This document shows, piece after piece, positions 24,045 to 36,299 of a stretch of DNA of 64,000 nucleotides. The DNA is from Hetaerina americana (lineage: Eukaryota > Arthropoda > Insecta > Odonata > Calopterygidae): contig JAKTNV010000003.1 in NCBI GenBank assembly GCA_022747635.1, forward strand, positions 101,230,454 through 101,294,453. The letters are read 5' to 3'. A program made the position numbers and the translations under genes. The notes beneath the pieces are model-generated. The model was not told the origin of the DNA, searched no databases, and was given only the letters and a program-made list of their open reading frames with translations. Positions within the stretch are counted from its first letter, which is position 1; each line of letters opens with the position of its first letter.

Positions 24045-27000
24045 TCTTTCGCCGAGTGTGGCGGGGGTGCATTTAGCCGGACTAGTAATTAACTCCGTCC
24101 CGCGAAGATGTCACGAACTGGTCCGCTTGCTGGGAAATTATGGTGAAACCTCAAGTCCGTACATGTCTCTTCACACCAGATCTCCCCGCTGGGAAATCGG
24201 TCCTGTAACCAGGCCCCCCCCCTCTCTAATATTGTGACGATCCTGTCATTAGATCTAAATTTCCTCACTATATTTACTCAATTAATATTGTAATTGTTTG
24301 CTTCTCTAAGAGAATGAACACGTTTGAAAACTTTGGTGGCATGCCAAACAGGGCCCCAGCGCATGGCACGCGTGTCGGTTCGCCTCTCGGCGCACATTCC
24401 CATGGCCGCGTCAGCACGTTGGCATTGGGAGGGAAAATGCCGAGCAACGATAAATCGCATTCCGAAGGGAGCTCTCCACAAACGTTGGGGGTCGAGGGTA
24501 TCATTTACCGCTCCCAACTCCATCGCCGTTTCCTTCTTCTTAATTAGTGATGGTGATTGCTCTGCGCTACCACATTGTGATCCCTTCTATAGACAGGCCA
24601 ACATGAATCATTGCGTCGCATTTGGAAGAGTGATCCCGGAAACAAATTGATGCCAAATGCAAATGGGAGTCCTTCATGTCGTCATTGGGGAAAAAATATG
24701 TTCTCACCCGCCAACTTCTTACCACCTCGGAAGGACATATCGTACGTTCCGACCGGCGCTGTCGGAATCGGCCGCTCCATTAAAAATTTTTTTTTTCCGA
24801 TTCGTCCCGCTCTGTATGGAAAAGTAGTACGCCGCTTGGCTTGCCGTGAAAATGCTCTTAAAGATTCGGAAATCGATAACTGGAAGTTGAGGCCGGCAGG
24901 GAAACCCTTCCGCTGTTGTGACGGCGTTCTGTTACCAACCTCGAAAAAATTTCCGAGCGAAGGCTTGTATGGCAATGGTATGCCGGGTCATGAGTCGTGA
25001 CCGCTGAGCGCGTTAGTTGGTATGCGTGTCGGTGCGGAAGACCGACTTGGCTTGCTGTGTTGGGAAGTGCGGGTGTCGTCGATTCGGTGTCGGAGGCTGT
25101 ATGGTGTCGCCGGGTGGACGACAGACGACAGGGTCCTGCGATGCGAACGTGAGCAAGGAAGAGAGAGAGCCTTGGGGGCGAGAGGGGGGAAGGGCGAGAA
25201 GAATGAATTTATGGATGAGTAACGCGGTTGTGACTCCTTTGGCGAGTGGGAGGACGATATGGAGCATGGTAGGGAGAAGGCCACCTGTCTTGTGGGCTTG
25301 AATCCCGTGTATTTATCTAGGAGGATGTCTCACACGCAACCGCGCGATAGTCATCCAAGGGCACTGCCAACTTTCTCCTCCTACGTTTCCATGTTATTAT
25401 TATGAAATCATATGAGTTTCGTAACGTATTTTCATAGATTTTTCACTAACTGAAACAGTTCCACGGGGTCGTATTGCTCATTTTAAGTATTGGTATTCTG
25501 GGCAAACAAAGATATTTTCAGACATGTTTATGCTCTTCAATGGATTGATGATAAGGGGCCAAATATTTGCGGCTGTAAGCAAATACAAGATATTATAATT
25601 TGGTGTTTTGTATGCAGTTTCTATGTGCTTCGAAGAAAATGTACAGGATATTGTTTAAATTATCATTAGTTTATTACTTAAAAAAAAGTTTTTATCCAGG
25701 CAGAAATGCACGTAACACAAAATTTGATTTTTCAAAGTCAGTATGCTAGCTTACCTTATGCTTTCAACCTTGTCAATTTCACACCAAGAAGCAGTCACTT
25801 TGACGTCCACAGTTCTAAATTAAGACCAAAACGTGAGTTAAATGAAAAAGTGATATTTCCTCCGCATCGCCTTTTTTGCTCGCCAATTCCTTTTTATCCC
25901 TTCCGGTTGACATTTAAATTTCATACTCGGTCATTGGTTTTCCGTTATTTTTCCACCAAGTCCTTGATTCGTTCATAACGCGACTTCCAAGAGCCAGGTG
26001 CCCACGCACATCATTAATTATAACTGTTCACCTTTTACCGTACTCTTTTTCCATCGTCCGGCGTCTGCCGCATTAATACGGCGCAGCAATAGCGAGCTGC
26101 CGCGTTGATACCAACTCAGAAGCCGATGACTGGTTGATTGATTGGCGCAAAGGGAATGCCAAAAGAAATGGATTGACAAAACTGGAAGCAGTTCGGAGGA
26201 GGGAGAATTGGTGCCGGCGTCGCCCACGTGAAACCCGCTTTCGTTGGGTCGGAGGTGCGGCGCGTCTCAAAAGGCGAAAGGATGAACATGTGGAGCGCCG
26301 AGTGGGTCAGCACGCACGCATACGCACAAACACGTTCGTCATGTATCTTCCGGTATATACATATTGTGTGCTTTGGACAGTGTGTTTACTTTCATCTGCT
26401 TCGAGCGCTCGGGCAGAGAGAAGTTTTTAAGTTGGTGTTGGGCTACGCTGACAAAGACACCGTTAATACCCCCGAGAGGAGGATTGAAGGTGGGGGGAAG
26501 GGGGAGGCATTGCAAGTGTATGTGGATAAAAAAAAGTCGTTTGGCAAGAAGGAATTGGAATACAGATCGATACCGTTGTTGGTGCTTTGTTGGTAATCGT
26601 CGAACAGGAGAGAAATCAGACGTTTTTCGGTTTGACAGCGTCCAAATAGGAACTTCGGCGTTGAGCACTGTCTAAACATGCGTCGTTTTCCGAAGAGTTC
26701 TTGACATCTTGTGCGCGTGATTTAACCTTTCTTCGTGACATTCTGCCCGTGAGTCTTCCACATTATTCCGACTATTTCTAGTGATTGACGTATCCCACTT
26801 TTATTCTCTCTTGTCCTTTTTCAGCGTACATGTTTGAAAAAAATAGTATGAGAGTATTTTGTCAATGTTTTAGTCGGCACCTCTTTATATTATCTTACTC
26901 GCGAGACATTTCGTAATGCACCGTTTAAATAGAGTATCGTGTTTCCGACAACTTGCCGGCGTAGTCGGAATGGTCTTCGAAATAAGTCTTTTTCCTCGCC

Positions 27001-27650
27001 CTGTCTTGGATTACACGACATGAAACAGCGGCCAAGGAAACTAAGGGATTAGTTGCGCCGTAGTACGAGTGCTTTCATTTATGTTTCTTGATAAGAATTA
27101 ATTGGTTTTCGTGACGTTTTAGTTACATCTGCTTTACACCGCGCGAGCCACACAGGAGGCTAATGGCAGAGGGTCTTAGGATTCTATCTTTATCGTGTAA
27201 GTTCGGGAGTGAAATCAGGGTGTTCTTAATAGTCAGCTTTCAAATAAGTACTTACTAATAAGTAATAAATCATTACTCGGGAATTATTTGGGTGAAAGTT
27301 TCGGTCGATACGAAAACTCTAGTATATAAGTGTATAAATATTTTTAGTTTTCATTAAAGAGAACACGCGATTTGGAGAGGTTTGTCATTAGCAGAAAATG
27401 AGATGGTACATGTTGATCTATCAGCAGTTTTTATTTCAGCTGAGTGAGCGAAAGAAATTCTGGCATATTGGAATCAGATCTAATCTTTTATCTTTCTCGC
27501 CGCTTAGCCCCATAAATTTTATCAAAAGAGGAATTCAGTTGAGAAATGATTGGTTGAAATTGCGCAGTTAGCCGCTTTGTCGGGAAAAAGTCGAGATTTA
27601 CTCAAGTGATTAAAATAAATGAGGAAAATAGCCGAATATTTTTAAAATGT
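24045..27650. other. Intergenic sequence; 24.3-25.3 kb open on both strands
   Basis: Between 24274 and 25300 several frames of 76-129 codons are open on both strands (24611-25000 plus, 24682-24975 minus, 24988-25284 minus). The composition is less repetitive than in the GC-rich islands. I recognise no domain and no clear splice pattern. It could be a remnant of an unknown element or an unannotated exon, but I do not call a gene. From 25300 to 27650 nothing is recognised. Confidence 0.3.
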
Positions 27651-27770
27651 CGGCAATTTTATTTGCGAATCGGGATTGTGATACGAGAATAAGAAATTTT
27701 CCGCCAGCCATGGACCATTGTGCCGGCAGGACGTGCCAAATATGAAAACTGTAATTGGACCGACTTATCC

Positions 27771-27820
27771 ACGTCTACGTAAATACTCCGTGGTCCACCA
27801 AAAAGGTGTGTGGCAGGGCG
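27771..27820 (-). repeat. Diverged 3'-end copy of the non-LTR repeat
   Basis: The plus strand reads CGTCTACGTAAATACTCCG, then GGTCCACCAAAAAG, then GTGTGTGGCAGGGCG. This aligns with CATCTACATAATACCCCG, a CCGCC-type middle and GCGTGTGGCGGGG at 57863-57920. The orientation is that of a minus-strand insertion. It is the weakest of the five copies. Confidence 0.4.
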
Positions 27821-27829
27821 TTTAAGCCC

Positions 27830-29280
27830 CAGGTGGGATGGGTAAAGGACAAGGGAGAGGAAGGGAAAAGGGAATAAATGTTCACTAAAAACCTCGAAAA
27901 AACATTTAAATTTATATGCATGCTGGCGGAAAACTGAGTTCAAAAGAAGTGTTAATTTCACCCAATAAAATAGCTCTATGGTACACGCATAAAAAGGGAA
28001 TAAAAATTAACCACAGTTATTTACACGGTAGACTCTCTCCACCATAACAAGACATCATGCAGAACTGAAATGTAAGAAGGGGGGAATTCTATTATTCTTG
28101 CAACTCATGGTCCCCACCCCTAAAGTCACTGTACCCCTTATGACGTACCAGTGTCAGAGGAAACCACGAGGAGCAATATTCCACGAAAAGAAAACACATG
28201 ATCGGCTTCCGAACACACGGGAGGAAAATCTGGGAAAAGATCGGGGAAAAGGACTGCATGTTTGTCTGGAAAGTCGTTACAGGTTTGGGAATGAGAGTTC
28301 ATCCAACGAGTGGACACCTTCAACCCCTCCGACAGGGGTTCCCTAAGAGTTGGAATGGTTGCTGTCCAGTTGTACGTCACTCAAATTTACTTTAAGGAAT
28401 GGTCTTGTAAGAAAGTAAACGTCATTCATGTCTCTTGGGGACTGCGCGAAGAGAGCGCACCGTCTTACTTCTCCGTGCCACATTCTTCGAAGCTTGACTC
28501 CCAGTATTGTGTTTACTTTATTACTCCCGCCTGATTCCATTCGAGTAAAGGAATGGGATCGCAGCCGCTTTAAAAAGGGGGAGGGGGAATAATCCATGTG
28601 GTTTGTTGGGCTCGGAGGCGAGCAAATAGATGGATAACAAACAGAAGGGAGGGCAGATGATGCGGGCAATGGACCGAAAGGAGCCAGGGAGCGTGTGGGG
28701 GAGCGAGGGTGCATGGAAGTAAGAGGAGACGGGCTTCGTCTCGACTTCCTGTTAACCTTGGCCGCACATGTGCGGGTGGAGAAGTTTTGGTTCGGAAAGG
28801 GTGGAGGGTGAGGAGGCAGACGTAGTCGGTGAGGGTGGGGGAAGGCGGCGAGGGAGGTATCGACTGGTCGAGGCGGTCGGAAAGGGTGAAAGTGGCCACG
28901 CGACCCCTCTCCTTTTGTCTCCTTCCCTTCCCTCTGCTCGTCTCATTCCGCAATCCCATTTCCTTCCACATGTTCTTTCCCTCTCTCCTTTCATGTGCCA
29001 ACCGAGTTTTAAAGATATGGTCAGAGCATGCGGTCTGAATTTCGCCAGGATCATGTACTTATTCTTTTTTTTCGTCTCTTGGTCTCTCTCTCTCTCTGCA
29101 TGCGCGGTGACAGAGAGCGAACTCTTAAATCCGAACCGAAAAGGTCATTCCCTGCAGCCCGCTGTTTTAATCATCGCGTGCATTTGTTTCTTAATCAAGA
29201 CGGTATTCCAGTTCGTCTTTTAATGCCGCGCGACCACTAGGAAAAATGGAATGAATAACATATGCAGGATAAAGTGGATT
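27830..29280. other. Intergenic sequence with a GC-rich patch at 28.56-29.0 kb
   Basis: Bases 28560-28900 are G/A-rich on the plus strand and 28900-29000 are C/T-rich. Overlapping frames of up to 151 codons occur on both strands without a recognisable domain. A (TC)n run is at about 29080-29096. I see no gene. Confidence 0.35.
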
Positions 29281-29289
29281 TCGACTTAA

Positions 29290-29553
29290 CCCTAGAACGG
29301 TAACGCTATTTTTTTCACCCTTTTCTCGTAACGTGGGGTGACAATTTTCAAAAATTCGTATCTCACACCCATTATGACAATGAGAGTCATATGGGGGCTC
29401 ATGTTTTTCGTTTTTGAATGTAGAATCACGTGACACATTGATTGACGTGAATTATAGTAATGGGCACGAGTCGCAAACGTAAGCCATTTTCGTTTGACGC
29501 GAGATTTCAATCCGCTCTGGGGTGTTTTTTCACCCCCGTTACCGTTCTAGGGT
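29290..29553. mobile_element. piggyBac-type MITE (264 bp) between TTAA sites
   Basis: The left end reads CCCTAGAACGGTAACG and the right end, reverse complemented, reads ACCCTAGAACGGTAACG. Both are bounded by TTAA (29286-29289 and 29554-29557). CCCTAGAA-type ends at TTAA targets are characteristic of the piggyBac superfamily. There is one extra A between TTAA and CCC on the right side. The inside has no open frame of note and shows weak extended inverted similarity (TTTTTTCACCC near both ends). It is too short for a transposase, hence non-autonomous. Confidence 0.85.
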
Positions 29554-29654
29554 TTAATGTCTCCTAATTCTTCTTCTCGCGGAATAATTGTCCCCCACCA
29601 GGCTCATTATAATAATTAACTACTTCTAAGAGTGCCTTCAGTATTTAGGATGCA

Positions 29655-29712
29655 CCTACGTCTACATAATGCCCCGCAAGTCGCCGCTAGGGCGTGTGGC
29701 GGGGTCCTACAT
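29655..29712 (-). repeat. 3'-end copy of the non-LTR repeat
   Basis: The plus strand reads TCTACATAATGCCCCGCAAG, then TCGCCGCTAGGGCGTGTGGC and GGGG. This is closely similar to 57863-57920 and is the reverse complement of the 3' end of the reverse-transcriptase fossil at 2.1-2.9 kb. No reverse-transcriptase sequence is visible in the adjacent higher coordinates, so this is a very short 5'-truncated insertion on the minus strand. Confidence 0.65.
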
Positions 29713-29719
29713 CTACTCG

Positions 29720-31380
29720 TCTCTACATTTACAGGAATGGTATACGTGTAGACCTCTCATTGAATCGATGAAAATCCCCCTGCATTTCGTTTTATTTATC
29801 GTCTTTTTCTCCCTGGATTTTTTCCCGTAGTGAGTTTGATGAGTGAGATAAATGAGAGCATCTTTTTGATTATTTTCCTTTTATTAAAAGTGTGCGCGTC
29901 GATTGTGTTAGGGATTTGTAAGTAATGGTGGACAAAACCAAGAATTATAGCCTGGTATATTTTTCCTCTAAAAACTCAATGTGGTTTAAATCAATTTTTT
30001 TATTAATTTCTTTAAGGACATACTTATATAGCGAAACGTTTTTCGGTCACTATGAAAGTATAGGTACCTATTCTCAAAACCCAGCGGTAGCATGTTGTTG
30101 ACGAAACTGGACATTCTCAGGTAATCTAAAGCCCGAAAAAGTTGCGTAATTATGTGAAGAAAATCTTAGTTTTACATGAATGTAAAGCAGGGAAGCAATT
30201 CCTGATAGCCTACTCATACAAAACCAATGATTGCTGGCCCTTGTAAAATTGCTACTCGAAAATAATTTTCATTTCATACCAATACCATTTGGTCTTGTCG
30301 TTGACCTCTCTTCCTTATAACCTATCATTTGGTATTTTCATGATGCGTAGCAATGGATCGGTTGCAGACACGGGCGCCATCTGAACTCGATATGGTAAAA
30401 AGAAATTCTCGCTCTTTCTGTAATTATTAGGGAATTTACACGTTTTGGTTTCCATGCCAACGTAAATCGCCCTCACATACGCTAGGCAAATTTCACATTT
30501 GCCGGATTGGAAGGACCGGCGGAGGCAATGTCCTGCGATGGCCGAAATTTTCGAAACGATTCTGCACATCTGAGCACTCCACAGTTCGTGTCTCGACTCG
30601 CACGCGTACTTGGGGCGAACCCTCCGACGCGATAACTCGGGGAGTACGCCTGGGATGGGGGAGCGCGGCACGGCTGGGGTCCGTCGCCGGCCTGCCGCGG
30701 GCCTCGCACCTCGGCCCTCTCCGCTGCCGACCTCTCTTGCCGGAAGGACACATTTGCCTTACAAGGACCTCGTAAATCCCTTCCACCCTTCAGTCCCTCC
30801 CGCTCTCCTTTCTTTCCCCCCCCCCCCCGAATGCTTTCCTCGACTCCCTCTCCCTTTGTTCTCCCTTTCATCGCGGGTTCCCTGTCCCTTTTGCCTCCTT
30901 CTCGGAGAATGGCCTCGCAGGAATGCAGCTGCTTCGACAATTAAGATTCGAGGCTCGCGTTCCATTCTTCTGCACGCCCATCCTCGGGAAAAATATATAT
31001 AAACCTCTTTTCGTCTCGTATTTACATTTAGTGTACTTCCTCGTCCAACCCGGACGCGGACGGGAAAAGATTCACGTGCGTTTCGGATTCGGGGGAAAAT
31101 TTTCGTCTGCTCGCGTAGTTTCCTGACTCCACAAATGTTTCCGCGAAGCTGGATATATGTGCTGAGGAAGGTACACCTAACGAATATACCTTGACGCGTT
31201 TGCATAGGGAATGACGTCGTTATGTGTGGAATGGTGTCTTGTGTGTGTGTATCCACCTAGGCCTTGGCTCGATAATTTCAGAGGACGAATTCCACAGTTT
31301 TTCTGTGTGAAAAATAAACTATTACGACTAATAAATACCCATTTTAAAATTATATTTTCGATTCTCGTACTTTCATGTTT
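29720..31380. other. Intergenic sequence with a GC-rich island at 30.6-30.95 kb
   Basis: The island has a C run at about 30819-30828 and long overlapping frames on both strands (up to 165 codons), which I attribute to composition. A short CTTGTGTGTGTGTAT run lies near 31238. No domain or RNA gene is recognised. Confidence 0.35.
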
Positions 31381-31383
31381 TAC

Positions 31384-31573
31384 TTCATTTATTTATCATT
31401 CGTCCGGAAGCAGCCATTGTTTGTCATTTACAATCGTATTCTCAAACTGGAAAATAACAGCTAAGACGATTAAAAACCCCCTCGCCCATGGTGGAGAAAA
31501 ATCCACCTAAGCGGGAATCGAACCCCCCTAGGTTGGGAGGCGAAGACGGTACACTGCCGCCATCGGGGCCGGC
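31384..31573 (-). mobile_element. tRNA-derived SINE, copy B
   Basis: The minus-strand 5' end GCCGGCCCCGATGGCGGCAG is followed by a B box GGGGGGTTCGATTCCCGC, then GGTGGATTTTTCTCCACC and a body ending in an AATAAATGAAG tail at the 31384 end. Head, box and tail line up with the SINE at 23798-23992, and the bodies are more diverged. Both copies lie on the minus strand. No open frame. Confidence 0.75.
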
Positions 31574-31579
31574 ATTAAA

Positions 31580-32640
31580 TTTTCAAATACGCTTGTGTGG
31601 GCGTAGGGTTTTTGGTAATGATTTTGTGAAAACGTGATTACACCAAGTTTTCATATTTAATGTCTCTGAAATATCATCACCAACTCCAAATTTTGCTACC
31701 CACGCTTGTAAAAATCGTTTCATGTGCGAGCATGTTGTATACCTAATGATTAATACTTTACTGAGAAACCTCCGGCGGATGCCCCATTTAAATTTTTATC
31801 AAATTTATTTCAATTCATTACTCAACGTTTACTTTCGTAACTATTATGTGTATTCTATGCCATAGCGCACGATTATTTCACCATACGAGCCAAATGCAGT
31901 CCAATTGCATGTCTACTCCTGCTCGTCTCGAATACCAAGCTGGCAGAATAATGGCTTTTGCCTGTCGTCTGTCGCCGTTTTGCTGTCCAATTTACTCCGG
32001 AAGTGAATTATTGATGTTCCCGTTCTCCTACAAAAAAAAGGACGAGCGCGATTCGCTCCTTCCCATCCCATCTCCGTACTTGTCTTTCGCCTCGGAATGC
32101 GTTCATTCTCTCTTTCAGGTTTTTCCCCCAATCGATTTCACTGAAGAGTGTGCATTCCCGTTCCCCGAGTTCTTGCTTCTCATTCTCTAAGACCTGGAAA
32201 CTCAAAAAGGATGACTGACGCTGTTTTTCAAACTGTAGTCACTGCAGTCGTACGAGCACCATTTTCCCCCTCTTCGTTTTTACTCTTTAAACTCACATCG
32301 TAAGTTATTCGGTTGAATTAGCGCTATGCATTCAAATTTTGTCAGATGCAGGATTATATTTATGTTTCCTATTCTGTGTTTATCTTTATGAGTCATCGAA
32401 ATAATCTTATTTTATTCTTGTCCCAGCATCATTGGGTAGCTGTAGTTCGAGGTTTATTGATATTGTGCAATGTCACGTTAATCCCTCGAGGCTTCAGTGT
32501 TCATTCTTGATAAGAAAAGTACGCAAGTGCATAAAGTGACACATTTCGGAACTCCATCGAAAAGTAAGCACTTCGCCAAAGGAGTAAAATCAATCCCCAA
32601 AAGAGAGTGATTTAGAAGTATGGGTTAAGTTTTACGTATC
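31580..32640. other. Intergenic sequence without recognised features
   Basis: A 114-codon plus-strand frame at 31846-32190 has no recognisable motif and overlaps an open minus-strand frame. Nothing supportable is seen. Confidence 0.3.
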
Positions 32641-32643
32641 TAG

Positions 32644-33101
32644 TCAATGCACATTCATTAGATACATACAGGCACTTGTACTGCATACTAGTTCTTGCAC
32701 AGCATCAATGTTTTCTGACAAAAAAAACTTATTTTGGACGACCTTCACGACTTTCGTCGCTGAGCGAACGGCGGCCATGGTGAAATTCGTTTTACCAGCG
32801 TTTCGCATTGGCAAAGGATGGGTTTCATCGCCAAAAGTGGAAGTAAGTTGATCGATGTACTCCTGTCTTGATAATCCACGTCGAAAGTCGTAAAAAATCA
32901 TCGCACGTACGTGTTCACGAGTTATAACTCCATTTTTTCGCCGAGACAAAATTGTCGAGTCAGTGGAAACAACACAAGTTATGTTCAAACGACAAAATGT
33001 TCTGAAGAACGTTAGGTCAAAAAATTTTTTTAATGGAAACGTCAGATGGCGCCTAAAGCAATTAGTGTTGTCACGCCTCAAAATATAAATAGCAACCCTT
33101 G
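32644..33101 (-). pseudogene. Rearranged 5' fragment of another mariner transposase
   Basis: The minus-strand frame (33081 to 32644) contains ITREHVRAMIFYDFRRGLS followed by RQEYIDQLTSTFGDE, the first helix-turn-helix of a SETMAR-like mariner transposase subfamily. About 30 residues of unrelated or scrambled sequence follow, then SENIDAVQELV, which corresponds to the start of the second helix-turn-helix in that subfamily. The catalytic domain is gone. The 5' end of the element is probably at 33101, where the minus strand reads CAAGGGTTGCTATTTATATT next to TA. The opposite end is not recognisable. The fragment belongs to a different mariner subfamily from the two other copies in the window. 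Confidence 0.7.
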
Positions 33102-33109
33102 TATGTACA

Positions 33110-35875
33110 ATTTAATGTGCTACTTAACAAATTGCAGTTAAATTTTTTTATGAAGTTGAAATTCCAAATCTATTGATTTCGAATGCGTTTAATATAAAGA
33201 TCGATGACTTCCTTCTTACTTTCCTTGAAGAATCCGAATCGAGAGTTCTCGATTCAATTAATACGATATTTTTACTCCAGGTATTTCCAAGAACTATTGA
33301 ATCCCCCAGTGTGTGTGTCATCCAATCCTATCCTATTTTTGCATCAGCCTCATTCGCCATGTGCCCTAAGTGGCTAGCCTGTGTACTTGAGTCAGTCCTC
33401 GACCGTATCACCCCTCAGTCGTATTCGCGAATATCTGCGCATTGCCAATGATCGCCGACCTTTAAATAAATGCTCATTTTGCTAACATGTCACACTCGCG
33501 ACTCACCCGTTAGGAATGTGTTGCCACGCTATTTGCACTCCTCTCTCTCTCTCTCTTCCCCCCCCCCCTTTCCTCCGCCTCCTGGCCAGAATCCTAATAG
33601 TCCATCTCTCTTCTACTCCTCCTTTCGCCCACATCTCTCATCCCCCCGCCCCTCCTAGTCCCAATCTCTCTTCACTCCTTTCGGGCGTCCACCCCTCATC
33701 CTACCCAGACTTCCCAACCCCCCTTGCTTATAACTCCAGTTTCCCTTCATCCATTGTCCGCGTTCCTCCTCCTCCGCCTGAAGATCCTTGGCTCAATCTC
33801 CCTTCTTTCTATTTACTGATAAACGTGAGAATTTATGAAAATGAGATTTTTCCGAAAGCAACAATATTTCTTATGTAATGACAGAGTGCATTTCCAATCA
33901 CAGTTCCATTTGTGAAATGTTTCTATACGTAGTTGTAATCAAGGAAGTATAGGTGTTCCCAAGTTTTCCAGTCAATTTATTTGATCTATTTATATTTGTT
34001 GGATATTTCTTTAGCTCTCTTCTGATTTTCAGCAATTTTAATTTAAGCAGCTCTTATTGTGAGCTTCATTTGTATTCAAATATAAAGCAACCCTTTCTTT
34101 TTGGTTTTTCAGTTTCCAGAATATAATTTTTATGGGGACTTACAAGTATTGTGTTTTATGGGGACTTAAAAGTACTTGTGTATCGTGCCTTCCACGTCTA
34201 GGTTTTGGCGTTTTATGTTTCTATCCTCGAAAGAAGAAACGAAATTCACGGGAGAAACCAACTTCATTAATCTTCTTTCAAGCGTTGTGGCGTCTTTCTT
34301 ATTATTCTCTGGTGGATCCACATTTCATCTTTCAAGTTCGTTTTCCTTCTTTGTGCCGACCGAATGTGCAGCAAGTGACTGCCCGGATGCCTATTTTTTA
34401 TTGCACCTCTGTCCATTCAGGCAGGGGCTGCCGCCACTTTTTGTTTCATCTTCTTCGGGAGCGTCCATTAAGACGACAACCTCACCTTCCGCCATTTCCT
34501 TTCTCTATTGTTTATCCCTGTTCATTTTCCTGAAATGCGTCAGTATCGTCCTTCGATAACAATTACACGTAAAAGGCCTTTTTATGACCCTTGTGTTATT
34601 GCCAAGTAATTGGATGTCTGTAGGGTCGCAGCGATGATATCGTTGTGGTATGTGTGACTGCGGGACTTCAAGCCCATGTGAAAACAGTAGATTGGTTCTC
34701 AAAAAACAGTTCACAACGGTAAGGTATCGTGTCGTCGTCTTTGAGTGCCTCTTCTTAGGATTGTTATCGAGTTTGATATGTTTCTGCGGAACTGCTAGGC
34801 ATGAAAATGGTTCCATTGTGTAGGATGATTGATACTTGGTGGCACGAAAAATATTCCGTTGGGAGCAGAAATTGTCCATGGGACTTAGTTTCACTGTTAT
34901 AGCCTTCAAAGTAAATTTTGTGGATGACCTTACAGTGTGGGTGATGATGCTTGTATGCTTTTTCGTGTGGAACAGCCCCTCCTAAATTTAACTCTCCTAA
35001 ATCTTGTTTTTTTTTCACGCAATGTTATGTTATTAATCAGGCCAGTACATAATCCTTAAGATAATGAAACTATATGCAAAGTTTATTGATCCTTGCAGCG
35101 ACTCTGTCAGGGAAGAAATATGACCGTTGTTAATTCAATTACTTAGTGGAAAGGACAACATCGTTCCGACGGTAACAGGAAAAATTCACATTCTATTGAA
35201 AATATGAAAATACAAGCTGGAAAAAATAAGTTAAATTATCATTAATCAAAATGAATGAGAACATAAACAATATTTAGAGGAGCTCTTGGTAAAGATTGTG
35301 GGACCCTTAAGTATCAGACGCATCTTTCTCATATAGCATATAATGATGGAGCATGAAACGCTACTGCAAATTCTGTGATCGGGGTCGCGGAAGGAATCAG
35401 AAGGTATTCTAATCTTTTACTAGATGTTTTATGGGTGTTCATGTGTTGAGCCTTGCTATCTTTTTTTAAAAATACATATTCTGAAAATATTTATATTTTT
35501 TGTTGCCTGGAGTTATAACGATTGCATTCTTCCCGAGAGAAAGTTACAGTGAAGTTCCGATACGACTAATTAGTACTCCCGAGAAAATTTCTGTTGCTCG
35601 CAGCAAAACTGGTTTCTCGCCTCATACAGACACCTTGTTTTCCTTCGGCACTGGGCAGTAAAGGACATGTACGAGTTAGTACAGTGTACTCTGGACTCTT
35701 TATGGCGCTAAGGTCCACCGAACCATCTGTAGCCTCTTTCGAGTTTCCGGGTTAGACCATTCCTCACTCTCTTCAATCTCCCACAGCTGTGGACTGTGCA
35801 CTTATCTTCTCGGTAATCGTAAGAAAAAGGAAAAAGGGTATCTCATTATCAAACGTGGAAAATCGGGCCGGTGAC
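33110..35875. other. Intergenic sequence; pyrimidine-rich patch at 33.53-33.79 kb
   Basis: A (CT)n run at about 33541-33557 precedes a C/T-rich stretch to 33790. Bases 34132-34185 contain two imperfect copies of ATGGGGACTTA-AAGTA about 27 bases apart. Open frames of up to 134 codons at 34132-34909 lie on opposite strands and show no domain. I see no gene. Confidence 0.35.
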
Positions 35876-35880
35876 TTCAT

Positions 35881-35953
35881 GTCCGTTTGGCGCAGAGGAT
35901 AGCGCGTTGGACTTCTAATCCAAAGGTCGTGGGTTCGATCCCCACAACGGATG
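35881..35953 (+). tRNA. tRNA-Arg (anticodon TCT)
   Basis: A complete 73-nt cloverleaf. The acceptor stem GTCCGTT/AACGGAT is 7 bp with a terminal G-U pair. The D arm contains TGGCGCAGAGGATAGCGC with a GCGC/GCGC stem. The anticodon stem is TTGGA/TCCAA around the loop CTTCTAA, giving anticodon TCT. The T arm is GTGGG-TTCGATC-CCCAC. The discriminator base is G. There is no intron in the anticodon loop. It decodes AGA (and AGG by wobble). The intact stems and the T-run just downstream suggest a functional Pol III gene rather than a SINE head. It stands alone, with no other tRNA nearby. Confidence 0.95.
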
Positions 35954-35956
35954 AAA

Positions 35957-35963
35957 TTTTTTT
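35957..35963 (+). terminator. Pol III T-run terminator of tRNA-Arg
   Basis: Seven consecutive T residues begin four bases after the tRNA discriminator base, the normal position and form of an RNA polymerase III terminator. Confidence 0.85.
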
Positions 35964-36199
35964 ATCTAATTTCTGTTTTTATTTTTTTATTGGCCAAGTG
36001 ATTGACTTTACATAACTTCAAAGCAATATTTAGAGTTTTTGTGATTCAGTCAAATTATTTCTTTCATGCCTTATACGTATATCTTATGAATGCGCTCCTC
36101 GGCCCTTACGAGACTTAAATTTTTTTTGAAATTTTTAAATATAACCTTATTTTTGCAAGCCAATACTTCATTATTCGGGGCGATAATTCTTTTAAATTA

Positions 36200-36208
36200 T
36201 ACATATAC

Positions 36209-36289
<81 letters not shown>
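36200..36289. repeat. (TA)n microsatellite with a (CATA)n lead
   Basis: ACATATACATACATACATAC at 36200-36220 passes into an uninterrupted (AT)n tract ending at 36289. It produces an artificial Tyr-Ile open frame. Confidence 0.95.
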
Positions 36290-36294
<5 letters not shown>

Positions 36295-36299
36295 CTTCT

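Noticed and set aside
36090..36290. Open frame ending in a Tyr-Ile repeat
   Set aside because: The reading frame is produced by the (TA)n microsatellite.
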